Below are positions 16,281 to 24,884 of a DNA stretch of 64,000 nucleotides, in pieces (position 1 is the stretch's first letter; the number at the start of each line of letters is the position of its first letter). The position numbers and the translations under genes are program-made. The notes beneath the pieces are model-generated. The model did not search any database. It saw only the letters and a program-made list of their open reading frames with translations, and was not told the origin of the DNA. The DNA is from Hymenobacter jeollabukensis (GTDB lineage Bacteria > Bacteroidota > Bacteroidia > Cytophagales > Hymenobacteraceae), in the NCBI RefSeq assembly GCF_005771675.1, contig NZ_VAJM01000001.1:620001-684000 (forward strand), written 5' to 3'.

Positions 16281-16304
16281 AGCCAAGACCCTTTCCCACA
16301 ATAC

Positions 16305-17078
16305 ATGAAGACCAAACCAGACATCGTCAAGAACTGGCTGCCGCGCTACACGGGCGTGCCGCTGGAGGAGTTTGGCCAGTACATCCTGCTGACCAACTTC
16401 ATCAACTACGTGGAAATGTTTGCCCAGCAGTTCGGCGTGCCGATTCGCGGGCTCGACAAGCCCATGCAGACGGCCACGGCCAACGGCATTACCATCATCA
16501 ACTTCGGCATGGGCTCGGCCATGGCCGCCACCGTGATGGATTTGCTCTCGGCCATCAAGCCCAAGGCGGCCCTGTTCCTGGGCAAGTGCGGCGGCCTGAA
16601 GCACAACACCCGCGTGGGCGACCTGATCCTGCCCATCGCCGCCATCCGCGGCGAGGGTACGTCGGATGACTACCTACCTCCGGAAATCCCCGCACTGCCC
16701 TCCTTCCGCCTGCAGCGGGCCGTGTCGTCGATGATCAAGAAGTACGAGAAGGACTACTGGACGGGTACGGTGTACACCACCAACCGCCGCGTGTGGGAGC
16801 ACGACGAGAGCTTCAAGGACTACCTGCGGCAGATCCGGGCCATGGCCGTGGACATGGAAACGGCCACCATCTTCGTGGTGGGCTTCACCAACGAAATTCC
16901 CCACGGCGCCCTGCTGCTCGTGTCGGACGAGCCGATGACGCCCGAGGGCGTGAAAACGGCCGAAAGCGACAAGAAAGTTACTTCTGACTACGTCACCTCG
17001 CACCTGCAAATCGGCATTGAGTCGTTGCTGGAGCTGAAAAACTCGGGCGAGTCGGTGAAGCACATGCGCTTTGAGTAG
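16305..17078 (+). CDS. amn: AMP nucleosidase, short form
   Basis: A 257-aa enzyme of the nucleoside phosphorylase fold that cleaves AMP to adenine and ribose 5-phosphate. Key blocks are ITIINFGMGSAMAATVMDLL (about 64-83), FLGKCGGLKHNTRVGDLILP (purine/phosphate loop), and AVDMETATIFVVGF, with the ribose-contacting MET/E motif. The base-contacting Asp lies in LVSDEPMTPEG. It lacks the ~200-residue N-terminal regulatory domain of the E. coli enzyme, as is usual in this phylum. The exact substrate (AMP or another nucleoside phosphate) is by family. It is followed by its own terminator. Confidence 0.88.
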   Translation: MKTKPDIVKNWLPRYTGVPLEEFGQYILLTNFINYVEMFAQQFGVPIRGLDKPMQTATANGITIINFGMGSAMAATVMDLLSAIKPKAALFLGKCGGLKHNTRVGDLILPIAAIRGEGTSDDYLPPEIPALPSFRLQRAVSSMIKKYEKDYWTGTVYTTNRRVWEHDESFKDYLRQIRAMAVDMETATIFVVGFTNEIPHGALLLVSDEPMTPEGVKTAESDKKVTSDYVTSHLQIGIESLLELKNSGESVKHMRFE

Positions 17079-17136
17079 GTCCTCCGCGGCCTGCTTCGCG
17101 TGGTACTGAACGCGGTTCTAATTGGCTGATTTACCG

Positions 17137-17170
17137 CAAGACCTCGGCAAAATTGCCGGGGTCTTGCTAT
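17137..17170 (+). terminator. Terminator after the AMP nucleosidase gene
   Basis: CAAGACCTCGGCAA (17137-17150) pairs with TTGCCGGGGTCTTG (17153-17166), with one G-T pair, followed by CTATTTTTG. Confidence 0.75.
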
Positions 17171-17175
17171 TTTTG
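17168..17175 (+). promoter_or_regulatory. Probable -7 element (TATTTTTG)
   Basis: It matches TAnnTTTG, directly follows the terminator stem and ends 22 bp before the start at 17198. The T tract seems to serve both as terminator tail and as promoter. Confidence 0.45.
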
Positions 17176-17197
17176 CCGTCCTCTCGTCAGTCTGCTC

Positions 17198-17626
17198 ATG
17201 CCTGTCTCCGACTACCTCACCGTCAACTACGACGCCGAAACCGGTGTGCTTACCGGCCGCTGGCAGCGCATGGTGATGCCCTTCGAGCTGAGCCGCGGCT
17301 ACGACCGCCTGCTCGACATGGCCGAAAAGCACCGGTGCCGGTTCTGGCTGGTAGACACGACCCCGCGCCGCGTGGGCCTCGACGCGGGCGACGTGCAGTG
17401 GATGCGCGAAGAGTTTTTTCCGCAGCTCCCCAAGCGCCTGGGCGGCATCACCTACATTGCCTTGCTCATGGCCCCGCACCAGCTGGCCGGGGCCCTGGCC
17501 GATCCGCGCATCGCCGACCTCTCGCACTACGACCGGCGCCCCTACCAGCTGGCCCGCTTTACCAGCGAAACCGAAGCCCGCCGCTGGCTGCACCTCTGCG
17601 CCAGCCACGACGCGGCGGTGGCGTAA
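17198..17626 (+). CDS. Small cytoplasmic protein, STAS/SpoIIAA-like by pattern, unknown
   Basis: A 142-aa soluble protein from the ATG at 17198 (the in-frame 17153 start overlaps the terminator and promoter). Its plan resembles Bacteroidota proteins annotated as STAS/SpoIIAA-like: an opening strand YLTVNYDAETGVLTGRWQR, helix MPFELSRGYDRLLDMAEKHR, strand FWLVDTTPRRVG, helix VQWMREEFFPQLPKRLG, then TYIALLMAPHQL. No catalytic motif is seen. It is 33 bp upstream of the amidohydrolase gene, on the same strand. Confidence 0.7.
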   Translation: MPVSDYLTVNYDAETGVLTGRWQRMVMPFELSRGYDRLLDMAEKHRCRFWLVDTTPRRVGLDAGDVQWMREEFFPQLPKRLGGITYIALLMAPHQLAGALADPRIADLSHYDRRPYQLARFTSETEARRWLHLCASHDAAVA

Positions 17627-17659
17627 GCGGCGAATCAGGCGAGGCAGTACCTTCGCCCC

Positions 17660-19339
17660 ATGATTCGCCCGCTCCGCCTGCCGCGGCTGCGCCAGCTCTG
17701 GCTGCCGGCCGCCCTTCCCGCCCTGCTCCTTGGCCTCACCGGCTGCCCCAGCGCCCGGCAGCCCGCCGATTTGTTGGTCTACAACGCCACCGTATATCCC
17801 GTCGATTCCACCTTCAGCAAGGCCGAGGCCCTGGCTGTGCAGGGTGGCCGCGTGGTATTTGTGGGCAGCGCGGCCGAGGCCCGGCGGCGCTACCAGGGCA
17901 AGGAAGAAGTCGACGCCCAAGGCAAGTTCATCTACCCCGGCTTCTACGACGCGCACTGCCACTTCTACCGCTACAGCCTGGGCCTGCGCGACGCCCTGCT
18001 GGTGGGCACTACTTCCTGGTCCGACGTGCTGCGGAAGCTGCGCGCCCAGCGCCGGCAGTACCCGCAGGCGCCGTGGCTGACGGGCCGCGGCTGGGACCAG
18101 AACGACTGGGCTTCGAAGCAGTTTCCGACCAAAGACTCGCTGGACCGGCAGTTTCCCGATGTGCCGGTGTTCCTCATCCGCATCGACGGGCACGCGGCGC
18201 TGGTTAATCAAAAGGCGCTGGATCTGGCCGGCGTGACGGCCCGCACGCCCATCAGCGGCGGCGTGCTGGAAAAGGATGCCCAGGGCCGCCTCACGGGCCT
18301 GCTCGTTGACAACGCGGTGGATCTGGTGTCGGCCAAAATACCCGAGCCCACGCCCGCCGAAGCCGGCAAGCTGCTCATGCAGGCCCAGCAGGAGTGCCTG
18401 GCCCTGGGCCTGACCAGCCTCGCCGACGCCGGCCTGGAGCCCGCCCAGATTGCGCGAATCGACTCCCTGCAAAAGGCTGGCAAGCTGAAGCTACGACTGG
18501 ATGCCATGGTCAGCGCCTCGCCGGCCAACGTGCAGTACTACCTCAAGCAGGGGCCTACCCGCACCGACCGGCTCACCGTCAACTCCTTTAAGGTGTACGC
18601 CGACGGGGCGCTGGGCTCCCGCGGGGCCTGCCTGCTGCACCCGTACGCCGACCGGCCCAAGCAAACGGGCTTCCTGCTCTCCTCGGTGCAGGAGTACCGC
18701 GCCCTGGCCCAGCGCCTGGCCGCCAGCCCCTTCCAGATGAACACCCACGCCATCGGCGACTCGGCCAACCGCCTGCTGCTCGACATCTACGGCGAGGTGC
18801 TGCGCGGGCAGAAGGACCGGCGCTGGCGCATCGAGCACGCCCAGGTGGTCAGCCGCCCCGACGTGGCCAAGTTTGCCCGCTACGGCATCGTGCCCTCGGT
18901 GCAGCCCACCCACGCCACCTCCGATATGTACTGGGCCGGGGAGCGGCTGGGCGCCGAGCGGCTGAAAACCGCCTACGCCTACCAGGACCTGCTGCGCGCC
19001 ACCGGCCGCCTGGCCCTGGGCTCCGACTTCCCGGTGGAGTACCTGAACCCGCTGTTCGGCTTCCACGCCGCCGTGGCCCGGCAAGACGCCAAGAACTTCC
19101 CGAAAGGCGGCTTTCAGCCCGAAAACGCCCTCACCCGCGAGCAGGCCCTGCGCGGTATGACCGAGTGGGCCGCCTGGGCCGCCTTCGAGGACGACCAGAA
19201 AGGCACGCTCACCCCCGGCAAGTGGGCCGACTTCGTAATCTTGGACCGCGACATCATGACCGCCCCGGCCGAGCAGCTGCGCGACGCGAAAGTACTCGGC
19301 ACTTACATCCAGGGCGAGAAGGTGTACGGTGCGAAGTAA
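17660..19339 (+). CDS. Amidohydrolase family 3 lipoprotein (YtcJ-like)
   Basis: A 559-aa enzyme anchored by a lipoprotein signal (LLGLTGC, Cys at 29). The TIM-barrel metal ligands are visible: FYDAHCHF (HxH) at about 93-100, then IDGHAALVN, NTHAIGDSANRLL and IEHAQVVSRPDVAKF for the later histidines, and LGSDFPVEYLNP for the catalytic Asp. The C-terminal composite domain closes with LTPGKWADFVILDRDIM. Family 3 members hydrolyse amides, formamides or exocyclic groups; the substrate here is unknown. Periplasmic or surface placement is inferred from the signal. A TACCTTCG element just before the start may be its promoter. Confidence 0.88.
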   Translation: MIRPLRLPRLRQLWLPAALPALLLGLTGCPSARQPADLLVYNATVYPVDSTFSKAEALAVQGGRVVFVGSAAEARRRYQGKEEVDAQGKFIYPGFYDAHCHFYRYSLGLRDALLVGTTSWSDVLRKLRAQRRQYPQAPWLTGRGWDQNDWASKQFPTKDSLDRQFPDVPVFLIRIDGHAALVNQKALDLAGVTARTPISGGVLEKDAQGRLTGLLVDNAVDLVSAKIPEPTPAEAGKLLMQAQQECLALGLTSLADAGLEPAQIARIDSLQKAGKLKLRLDAMVSASPANVQYYLKQGPTRTDRLTVNSFKVYADGALGSRGACLLHPYADRPKQTGFLLSSVQEYRALAQRLAASPFQMNTHAIGDSANRLLLDIYGEVLRGQKDRRWRIEHAQVVSRPDVAKFARYGIVPSVQPTHATSDMYWAGERLGAERLKTAYAYQDLLRATGRLALGSDFPVEYLNPLFGFHAAVARQDAKNFPKGGFQPENALTREQALRGMTEWAAWAAFEDDQKGTLTPGKWADFVILDRDIMTAPAEQLRDAKVLGTYIQGEKVYGAK

Positions 19340-19358
19340 TCGGCACTATTACGTATGC

Positions 19359-19393
19359 AAAAGCGGCTTCCTGAACCTCAGGAAGCCGCTTTT
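19359..19393. terminator. Bidirectional terminator
   Basis: A perfect 16-bp stem (19359-19374 with 19378-19393) beginning AAAAGCGGC and ending GCCGCTTTT, with a 3-nt loop. It serves the convergent amidohydrolase and DinB genes. Confidence 0.9.
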
Positions 19394-19408
19394 TATTTCT
19401 CTTGGCGC

Positions 19409-19921
19409 CTACCGCTCGTCGGCGGAGGGGCCGTAGATGCTGGGTACGGGGATGTCGAGCAGGCGCAGGTACACAGAGAGCTGGCCGCGGTGGTGAATCA
19501 GGTGGTTGAGCACCAGCACGCGGGCCACCGCCCGACGCGGCATGTTGAAGATAACCTGCTCGCCGCGGCGCATAACCCAGGGCTGCTGCCAGGCCTCATC
19601 AGCGGCCTGAACTACCGCCTGCTGAATGCTGGCGGCGTTTACGTCGAAGCGGCTCAGCAGGTCGTCGGTGCTGCTGAGGGCGGGCGGCGGGGCCACGGTC
19701 AGCATATCGGTTTCGGGTCCTTGTAGGGAGCGTTCGACGAAGGTCAACAAATTGGCCATGTGCGTGGCCAGTTTGCCGATGGGCATGGACTTGGGGTGCG
19801 GCGCCCAGTCGAACCGGTCGGTGGGCACGCGCTCCAGCAGGCGGCGCGTCAACTGCAACTCGTGCTTCAGCTCCTGGGCGTAGGCGGCCTGGATGGTAGG
19901 TTGGGGTAAGGTTTCGGACAT
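19409..19921 (-). CDS. DinB family protein
   Basis: A 170-aa four-helix-bundle protein of the DinB/YfiT type. The metal-binding histidines are in FDWAPHPKSM-x-IGKLATHMANL (about 38-57) and LNHLIHHRGQLSVYLRLL (about 138-155), the family hallmark. Members are stress-linked thiol-dependent transferases or of unknown activity; some use bacillithiol or similar thiols. The start at 19921 is the only ATG that includes the first helix. The gene may be cotranscribed with nothing: a strong terminator lies between it and the transporter upstream. Confidence 0.88.
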   Translation of the reverse strand: MSETLPQPTIQAAYAQELKHELQLTRRLLERVPTDRFDWAPHPKSMPIGKLATHMANLLTFVERSLQGPETDMLTVAPPPALSSTDDLLSRFDVNAASIQQAVVQAADEAWQQPWVMRRGEQVIFNMPRRAVARVLVLNHLIHHRGQLSVYLRLLDIPVPSIYGPSADER

Positions 19922-20000
19922 GGGAGAAAAGATGAGAGGGTTCCGGGTTGCATAAATAGCAGAATAGTTGGAGCCGCCCGTTACCGGAGTCGGGCAGCCC

Positions 20001-20062
20001 AGTCCACCGCACGAAAAAGCCCCGCGGCCGGCTGGCCGCGGGGCTTTTTCGTGCGGTGGACT
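20001..20062. terminator. 29-bp perfect hairpin, terminator of the UMF1 transporter gene
   Basis: Arms 20001-20029 and 20034-20062 are exact reverse complements with a GGCT loop. Both flanks of the GC core are A5/T5 tracts (ACGAAAAAGCCCC and GGGGCTTTTTCGT), so it can stop transcription in both directions. Confidence 0.9.
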
Positions 20063-20071
20063 ACTAGTGCT

Positions 20072-21493
20072 CTATTCAATCGAGGCGGGCATGCTCACGT
20101 TGGCCGAGGCGGGCGGGGGCGGCATGATTTGGGCGCCGTGGGTGGTGATGTCGCGCAGCTTCTTGCCGCGCAGGGTGAGCAGGAACAGCAGGCCCAGGAT
20201 GAAGTACACGATCAGCGCCAGGATGCTGTTGCGCATCGAGCCGGTGAGCTGGGCGATGTAGCCAAAGGAGAAGGTGCCAATCACGATGCTGAGCTTCTCG
20301 GTCACGTCGAAGAAGCTGAAGAAGGCGGCCGTGTTGGGCGTATTTTCGGGAATTATCTTGGAGTAGGTGCTGCGCGAGAGGCTCTGGATGGCGCCCATGG
20401 TGAGGCCGATAACCGAGGCCAGGGCGTAGAACGACCAGCCCGCCTGCACGAAGTAGCCCGCTACGCAGATGCCGCACCAGATAACCACCGACCAGCTCAG
20501 GGCCCGGGTGTTGCCGATGCGGTCGGAGAGCTTGGCAAACAGCCAGGCGCCCAGAATGCCGACCAATTGCAGCAGCAGAATGGTGGTAATCAGGGCAGTG
20601 CTTTCCAGGTGCAACTCTTTGTCGCCGAAGATGGTGGCCACGTACATCACCGTCTGCACGCCCATGTTGTAGGTGAAGTAGGCCAGCAGGAAGCGCTTGA
20701 GGTTGGGCAGGTGCTTGAGCTGCGCCCACACCTTGCCCAGCTCGTGGAAGCCGTTGAGCACCCAGCCCGCGTCGGAAGTGGCGGCGCCGGCGGCGCGGCC
20801 GGGGTCCTTGGGCAGCGTGGCGAAGGGAATCTGCGCGAAGCCGGCCCACCAGATGCCCGTCAGCAGAAAGCCGATGCGGGTGGCCTGCCCGGTTTCGAGC
20901 CCGAAGGTTTCGTGGCCCATGATGAGCACCAGGCAGATAACCAGCAGCAGCACCGAGCCGATGTAGCCCATGGAAAAGCCCCGGGCCGAGAGCGAGTCGT
21001 ACTTTTCCTCGGAGCTGATGACGGGCAGGTAGCTGTTGTAGAACACGATGGAGCCCGAGAAGCCCACCGTGGCGGCAATGAAGATAAACGTCGACACGAC
21101 CAGCGTGGACTTGTCGAACCAGTACAACGCGGCGCAGGAAATGGCCCCGATGTAGCAGAAGATCTGCATGAACAGCTTCTTGCGGCCCGAGTAGTCGGCC
21201 AGGGCCGTGAGGAAGGGGCTGACCAGGGCAATGAGCAGGAAGGCGGCCGAAATGGCGTAGGTCAGCAGCGAGGAGCCGGGCACCTGGAAGCCCAGGAAGT
21301 TCACCACGTCGGTTTCCGGACTCAGCTCCTTGGTGACCGAGCCCCAGTAAATCGGGAAGATCGAGCTGGTGATGACCAGCGGGTAGACGGAGTTGGCCCA
21401 GTCGTAGAACGTCCAGCCGCGGGTGATGCGCTTGTCGTCCTTGGGTACGCTTTCAAAGCCCGAGTCGGCGGCGGGCGCGGCGGCAGTGGTCAT
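20072..21493 (-). CDS. MFS transporter, UMF1/Atg22-like
   Basis: A 473-aa inner-membrane protein with 12 predicted membrane segments. The opening FYDWANSVYPLVITSSIFPIYW is diagnostic of the UMF1 family, related to yeast vacuolar amino-acid exporter Atg22. MFS loops appear as LADYSGRKKLF (between segments 2 and 3) and AKLSDRIGNTR in the second half. SLSRSTYSKIIPENTPNTAAFFSFFDVTEK is also family-typical. The substrate is not known; amino-acid export is possible from the eukaryotic relative. No partner gene is nearby. Confidence 0.88.
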   Translation of the reverse strand: MTTAAAPAADSGFESVPKDDKRITRGWTFYDWANSVYPLVITSSIFPIYWGSVTKELSPETDVVNFLGFQVPGSSLLTYAISAAFLLIALVSPFLTALADYSGRKKLFMQIFCYIGAISCAALYWFDKSTLVVSTFIFIAATVGFSGSIVFYNSYLPVISSEEKYDSLSARGFSMGYIGSVLLLVICLVLIMGHETFGLETGQATRIGFLLTGIWWAGFAQIPFATLPKDPGRAAGAATSDAGWVLNGFHELGKVWAQLKHLPNLKRFLLAYFTYNMGVQTVMYVATIFGDKELHLESTALITTILLLQLVGILGAWLFAKLSDRIGNTRALSWSVVIWCGICVAGYFVQAGWSFYALASVIGLTMGAIQSLSRSTYSKIIPENTPNTAAFFSFFDVTEKLSIVIGTFSFGYIAQLTGSMRNSILALIVYFILGLLFLLTLRGKKLRDITTHGAQIMPPPPASANVSMPASIE

Positions 21494-21742
21494 GTAGCTC
21501 GTGGGGGGTGAGGGTTGGCAACGGGCAAACTACGCAGAATCGGCGCAGGCGGTGGTTAGTGCTGCGGTAAATGCGCGAAATTGGCGCGCACTATCGCGGT
21601 GAAGCGGGGGCGGTTTCGGCAAAGAACCAGGGCTGTAGCGGCTCGTCGTTGAACGACCTCGCCCGCGTGACCCGGGCGGCGCGCACGCTGAAACGCCATG
21701 ATGCGTCTCTACAAACCTGCACGGCAGTGGGCGCCAAAAATA

Positions 21743-21776
21743 ACGGGCCTGCCGGTAGTGGCAGGCCCGTCGGCGG
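21743..21776. terminator. Terminator beyond the HU-like gene
   Basis: ACGGGCCTGCC (21743-21753) pairs exactly with GGCAGGCCCGT (21760-21770). On the minus strand it is followed by TATTTTTGG, so it suits transcription coming from the HU-like gene. Confidence 0.7.
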
Positions 21777-21782
21777 TTTTTC

Positions 21783-21844
21783 CGGACAACCTATCGTCCG
21801 CCCCCGGACAACCTATCGTCCGGGGGCGGACGATAGGTTGTCCG
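21783..21844. repeat. Three 18-bp palindrome-like units at exact 22-bp spacing
   Basis: CGGACAACCTATCGTCCG occurs at 21783-21800 and 21805-21822, and its reverse complement at 21827-21844. The spacers are CCCC and GGGG. The unit ends (CGGAC/GTCCG) pair with each other, and units 2 and 3 form one perfect 20-bp-plus hairpin. The block ends 10 bp from the HU-like stop codon. Confidence 0.9.
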
Positions 21845-21854
21845 CTTTCGCGGG

Positions 21855-22283
21855 CTACTTGGTTTTGCGCCGGGCAGCCCGGGCTACTGACTCAGCCGAG
21901 GGGCTCACTTTTTTCAGCGCCGCCCCCTGCATGGCCTGGTCGAACAGCTTGCCGGGGCGAAACTGCACCTTCACGTTGCTGATGAGGGCGGCGTTGAACT
22001 CCTTTTCGGTGGCCGCGCCCTCGCTTTGCAAGGTGACGAAGAAGGAGCCGAAGTCGCCGAAGCGCACGATGCGGCCGTCGGCCAGCTCCTGGGGCACCGT
22101 CTGGAAGAAGGCTTCGAGCACGGCCATCACGTCGATGGTGCTGACGGTGCTCATCTGGTTGATGCGCTCGGCGATGCCGCGCACGGTGGTGTCGCCCTGG
22201 GAACGGGCAGCGGCGTAGAATTTCTTGGGCTCGGTGGGCTTGCTGGGGTTGCCGCGCTCCGCCAGCGAATACTCGATGGGCAT
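21855..22283 (-). CDS. HU-like DNA-binding protein (HU-HIG type)
   Basis: A 142-aa protein starting MPIEYSLAERGNPS. The pattern YSLAERGNPSKPTEPKKFYA, then TTVRGIAERINQMSTVSTID, and VRFGDFGSFFVTLQSEGA is typical of the HU/IHF-related proteins that are abundant in Bacteroidota. The last ~25 residues are basic (ARAARRKTK). It is expected to bind and bend DNA as a dimer. A TATATTCG element on the minus strand about 35 bp upstream may be its promoter. The frame continues upstream to 22472, but that extension is Pro/Arg-rich shadow sequence. Confidence 0.87.
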   Translation of the reverse strand: MPIEYSLAERGNPSKPTEPKKFYAAARSQGDTTVRGIAERINQMSTVSTIDVMAVLEAFFQTVPQELADGRIVRFGDFGSFFVTLQSEGAATEKEFNAALISNVKVQFRPGKLFDQAMQGAALKKVSPSAESVARAARRKTK

Positions 22284-22679
22284 TGGAATAGAAGGGGTTA
22301 AGGTTGAGCTTCGAATATATTGGCTTCTGCCACCCGGCAAAGGCTTTATCAAAATGGGAGGCGGCCGCGCCGGGGCCGCGTCAGCCCGGGCGGGCGATGA
22401 AGCCGGGCGGTGCGACCCCAACGGCCCCTTGGCCGCCCCGGGATGGCCGACGGCGGCGGGGCTCCGTCCCAAAATAGGATACCGGCGCGGCGGCCGGGGC
22501 GGCGGGCGGCGGCGGCGTACGCTCCGGCCCTAAGCCTTTCGAACCACCTTACGGACAGCGCGTTTTGTAGCCGGCTACGCCAGTGGGCTTGTCGCGGGAT
22601 GCAAGCGCCCAAATGAGTTTGCCCGCGGCCGGTTGTTTTGGCGGGCAGGCCGTATAGGCGGTACCCTCGCTCTGCGCCC
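22284..22679. other. Gene-free GC-rich spacer
   Basis: This is the divergent spacer between the HU-like and PAS kinase genes. Apart from the AT-rich promoter-like stretch near 22310-22325, it holds only GC-rich sequence with short overlapping open frames of Arg/Pro/Gly-rich shadow composition. I see no RNA gene or repeat in it. Confidence 0.5.
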
Positions 22680-23891
22680 ATGCCTCATCCGTCCCCTGCC
22701 GCCGACTCTGAACCTTCGCTTCAGGCGGAAAACGACGCCCTGCGCGTGGAAATTGGCCAGCTGCGCGCCCAGCTCGCCGCGGCTGCGGAGCCCCTGGCGC
22801 CGCTCGACCGGTACGCCCAAAGCCAGGCCCGTTTTCGGACCGTGTTCGAAAATGCCCCGCTCGGCCAAAAAATCATCACCCCGGACCTGACCATTCGCCA
22901 GGTCAACCAAGCCGTGGTGAACATGCTCGGCTACGAGCAGCCCGAGGAGCTGATCGGCCGCCGGATTCTCGAATTCGCGCACCCCGGCCACCGCGCCGAC
23001 TGGCAGGAGCTGCAAACCCGGCTGTGGCAGCACAAGCTGCCCGCGTTTTCGCTCGAAACCTGCCTGGTGCGCGCCGACGGCTCCTCCTTCTGGTGCCAGG
23101 TGCATTCCGTGCTCTTCCCCGACGACGGGGCCGAGCTGGGCTACACCATCCTGGAAGACATTTCCGAGCGCAAACGGCTGGAAGCCTCGCTCAAGCGGGT
23201 GTATGACGCGCAGGAAACCATCCTGCAGCTGGCCACCCACGACCTGAAGGGCCCCGTCGCCCAGATCGAGCTGCTCGCCGACCTGCTGCAGCGCGAAGTC
23301 AACAGCCGCAGCGGGCAGGGGCCGCCCCCGCCCGAGATGATGCACTACCTCGACCTCATCCAGGCGGCCTGCTTCCGCGCCCGCAGCCTGCTCGACGACG
23401 TGCTCTACGTGGGCGACCTGGACCAGAACGGCCTGGAAAAACGCGCCACCGACCTGTCCTCGTACCTGGCGGCCCAAGCCGAGCTGCACCAACTGGAGGC
23501 GCGCACCAAAGGAATAACCCTGGTGCTGGATCTGCCCACGGATCCGGTGCAGATCCGCCTGCACCCCGACAAGTTCGGCCGGGTGATAGGCAATCTGCTC
23601 GCCAACGCCCTGAAGTTTACCCCGGCCGGGGGCACCGTGACCCTGGGCCTGCGCCTGGAGAAGGGCAAACCCCGTTTCATGGTCCGGGATACCGGCATTG
23701 GCATTCCCGGCAAGCTGCACGCGCAGCTGTTCGAGAAGTTTAACCCCACCCGCCGCGCCGGCCTGCACGGCGAAACGACCACCGGCCTGGGACTGTTTAT
23801 TGCCCGCCAGATCGTGGAGCTGCACGGCGGAGCTATCTGGTTGGAAAGCCAGGAGCAAAAGGGCAGCACCTTCTTCATCGAGTTGGCGTAG
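22680..23891 (+). CDS. PAS-domain sensor histidine kinase, soluble
   Basis: A 403-aa kinase without membrane segments. A short coiled coil at ~12-35 (AENDALRVEIGQLRAQLAA) precedes one PAS/PAC domain (about 48-165; FENAPLGQKIITPDLTIRQV to TILEDISERKRLE). The HisKA box LATHDLKGPVAQIELLADLL has the phospho-acceptor His at about 182. The HATPase blocks are GNLLANALKFTPAGG, VRDTGIGIPG and TTGLGLFIARQIVELHGG. The start at 22680 gives MPHPSPAADSE. No receiver gene is adjacent, so it is an orphan kinase here. A palindromic GGCACTGCCCGCGGGCAGTG block at 23931-23952 follows the gene. Confidence 0.9.
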   Translation: MPHPSPAADSEPSLQAENDALRVEIGQLRAQLAAAAEPLAPLDRYAQSQARFRTVFENAPLGQKIITPDLTIRQVNQAVVNMLGYEQPEELIGRRILEFAHPGHRADWQELQTRLWQHKLPAFSLETCLVRADGSSFWCQVHSVLFPDDGAELGYTILEDISERKRLEASLKRVYDAQETILQLATHDLKGPVAQIELLADLLQREVNSRSGQGPPPPEMMHYLDLIQAACFRARSLLDDVLYVGDLDQNGLEKRATDLSSYLAAQAELHQLEARTKGITLVLDLPTDPVQIRLHPDKFGRVIGNLLANALKFTPAGGTVTLGLRLEKGKPRFMVRDTGIGIPGKLHAQLFEKFNPTRRAGLHGETTTGLGLFIARQIVELHGGAIWLESQEQKGSTFFIELA

Positions 23892-24125
23892 CGTCCGGCG
23901 CTGGCGCGGCTTTCTGAAGCATTTGAATCGGCACTGCCCGCGGGCAGTGCCAGCCGGTGTGCCGCACTGTAGCCGCTATCCAAACGGGTCATCGGGCAGG
24001 TAGAGCAGCGAATTGGCTATGCCCGCCTACGATTCGCGCCATGATGCCCGAGCCGCTCAACCCAGCCTCAATGGGCCCGCATGAGCGGACCATGGTGCGT
24101 TTGCCAACACCTGATCAACATAGGG

Positions 24126-24731
24126 TTATACCTCGGGTGCTTCGCCCAGCAGCTGCTGGTACTGCTCGGGCGTGTCCACGTCGAGGGCGGCGGCGGGAAA
24201 GGGCACCACGGCCAGCTCGTCGCCGAGGCGCTGCAGCAGCAGCTTGGCGCCGGCGGCGGCGGGCAGGGCCAGCAGCTGCGGCCACACCAGCCGGCCGAAC
24301 ACGGCGGGCACGCCCACGCTGCTGGCGTAGCCGGTGGCCACGGGCAGCCCGCTTTGCTGCCACTCTTTTAGCAGCTCGCGCAGCAGCTCAGGCGTGACGA
24401 GGGGCTGATCGGTGAGCATAATGAGCACGGCCGCCGCCTCGGGGGCGGCCTCTTCCACGGCCTGCACGCCCACCCCGATGGAAGTACCCAGCCCGGCCTC
24501 CCACACGGCGTTGTGCACCAGCTGCACCGGCAGGTCGGCCACCTCGGCCACCAGCTCCTGGTGCAGCGCCCCGGTGACGATGATAACGGGCGCGCAGCCG
24601 GCGGCCAGGGCGGTTTCGGCGGCGCGACGCAGCAGGGTGCGGCCCTGGTAGGGCAGGAGCTGCTTGGGCTGGCCCATGCGGGTGGAGGCACCGGCGGCAA
24701 GGAGCACGGCGGGAATGGGCGGGGTGGTCAT
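24126..24731 (-). CDS. MobA-like NTP transferase (molybdopterin cytidylyl/guanylyltransferase family)
   Basis: A 201-aa enzyme. AVLLAAGASTRMGQPKQLLPYQG (about 8-30) is the signature LxAGxSxRMGxxKxLL loop for nucleotide binding, and MLTDQPLVTPELL carries the metal-binding Asp. The GxP stretch SSVGVPAVFGRLVWPQLLAL is also typical. Family members add CMP or GMP to molybdopterin (MocA, MobA), but similar single-domain enzymes act on other sugars or cofactors. No xanthine-dehydrogenase-type genes are in the window, so the exact product is undetermined. The start at 24731 is chosen by alignment to the nucleotide loop. Confidence 0.83.
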   Translation of the reverse strand: MTTPPIPAVLLAAGASTRMGQPKQLLPYQGRTLLRRAAETALAAGCAPVIIVTGALHQELVAEVADLPVQLVHNAVWEAGLGTSIGVGVQAVEEAAPEAAAVLIMLTDQPLVTPELLRELLKEWQQSGLPVATGYASSVGVPAVFGRLVWPQLLALPAAAGAKLLLQRLGDELAVVPFPAAALDVDTPEQYQQLLGEAPEV

Positions 24732-24884
24732 GCGAGGAGGACGCTGTAAAGTGGGCTGAATCAACCGGCGGTTGGCGGCGGTCGGGGTGCTTCGGCCCGG
24801 CAATAATAGTGGACTACATACGCAGTCGGCAGCGAAAGGCCGCCTGAGGCTGGCCCGACTCCCCTACTTTTACGCCCACCGCCC

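Noticed and set aside
21783-21844. Short CRISPR-like array
   Set aside because: The spacers are only CCCC and GGGG and one unit is inverted. No cas genes are in the window.
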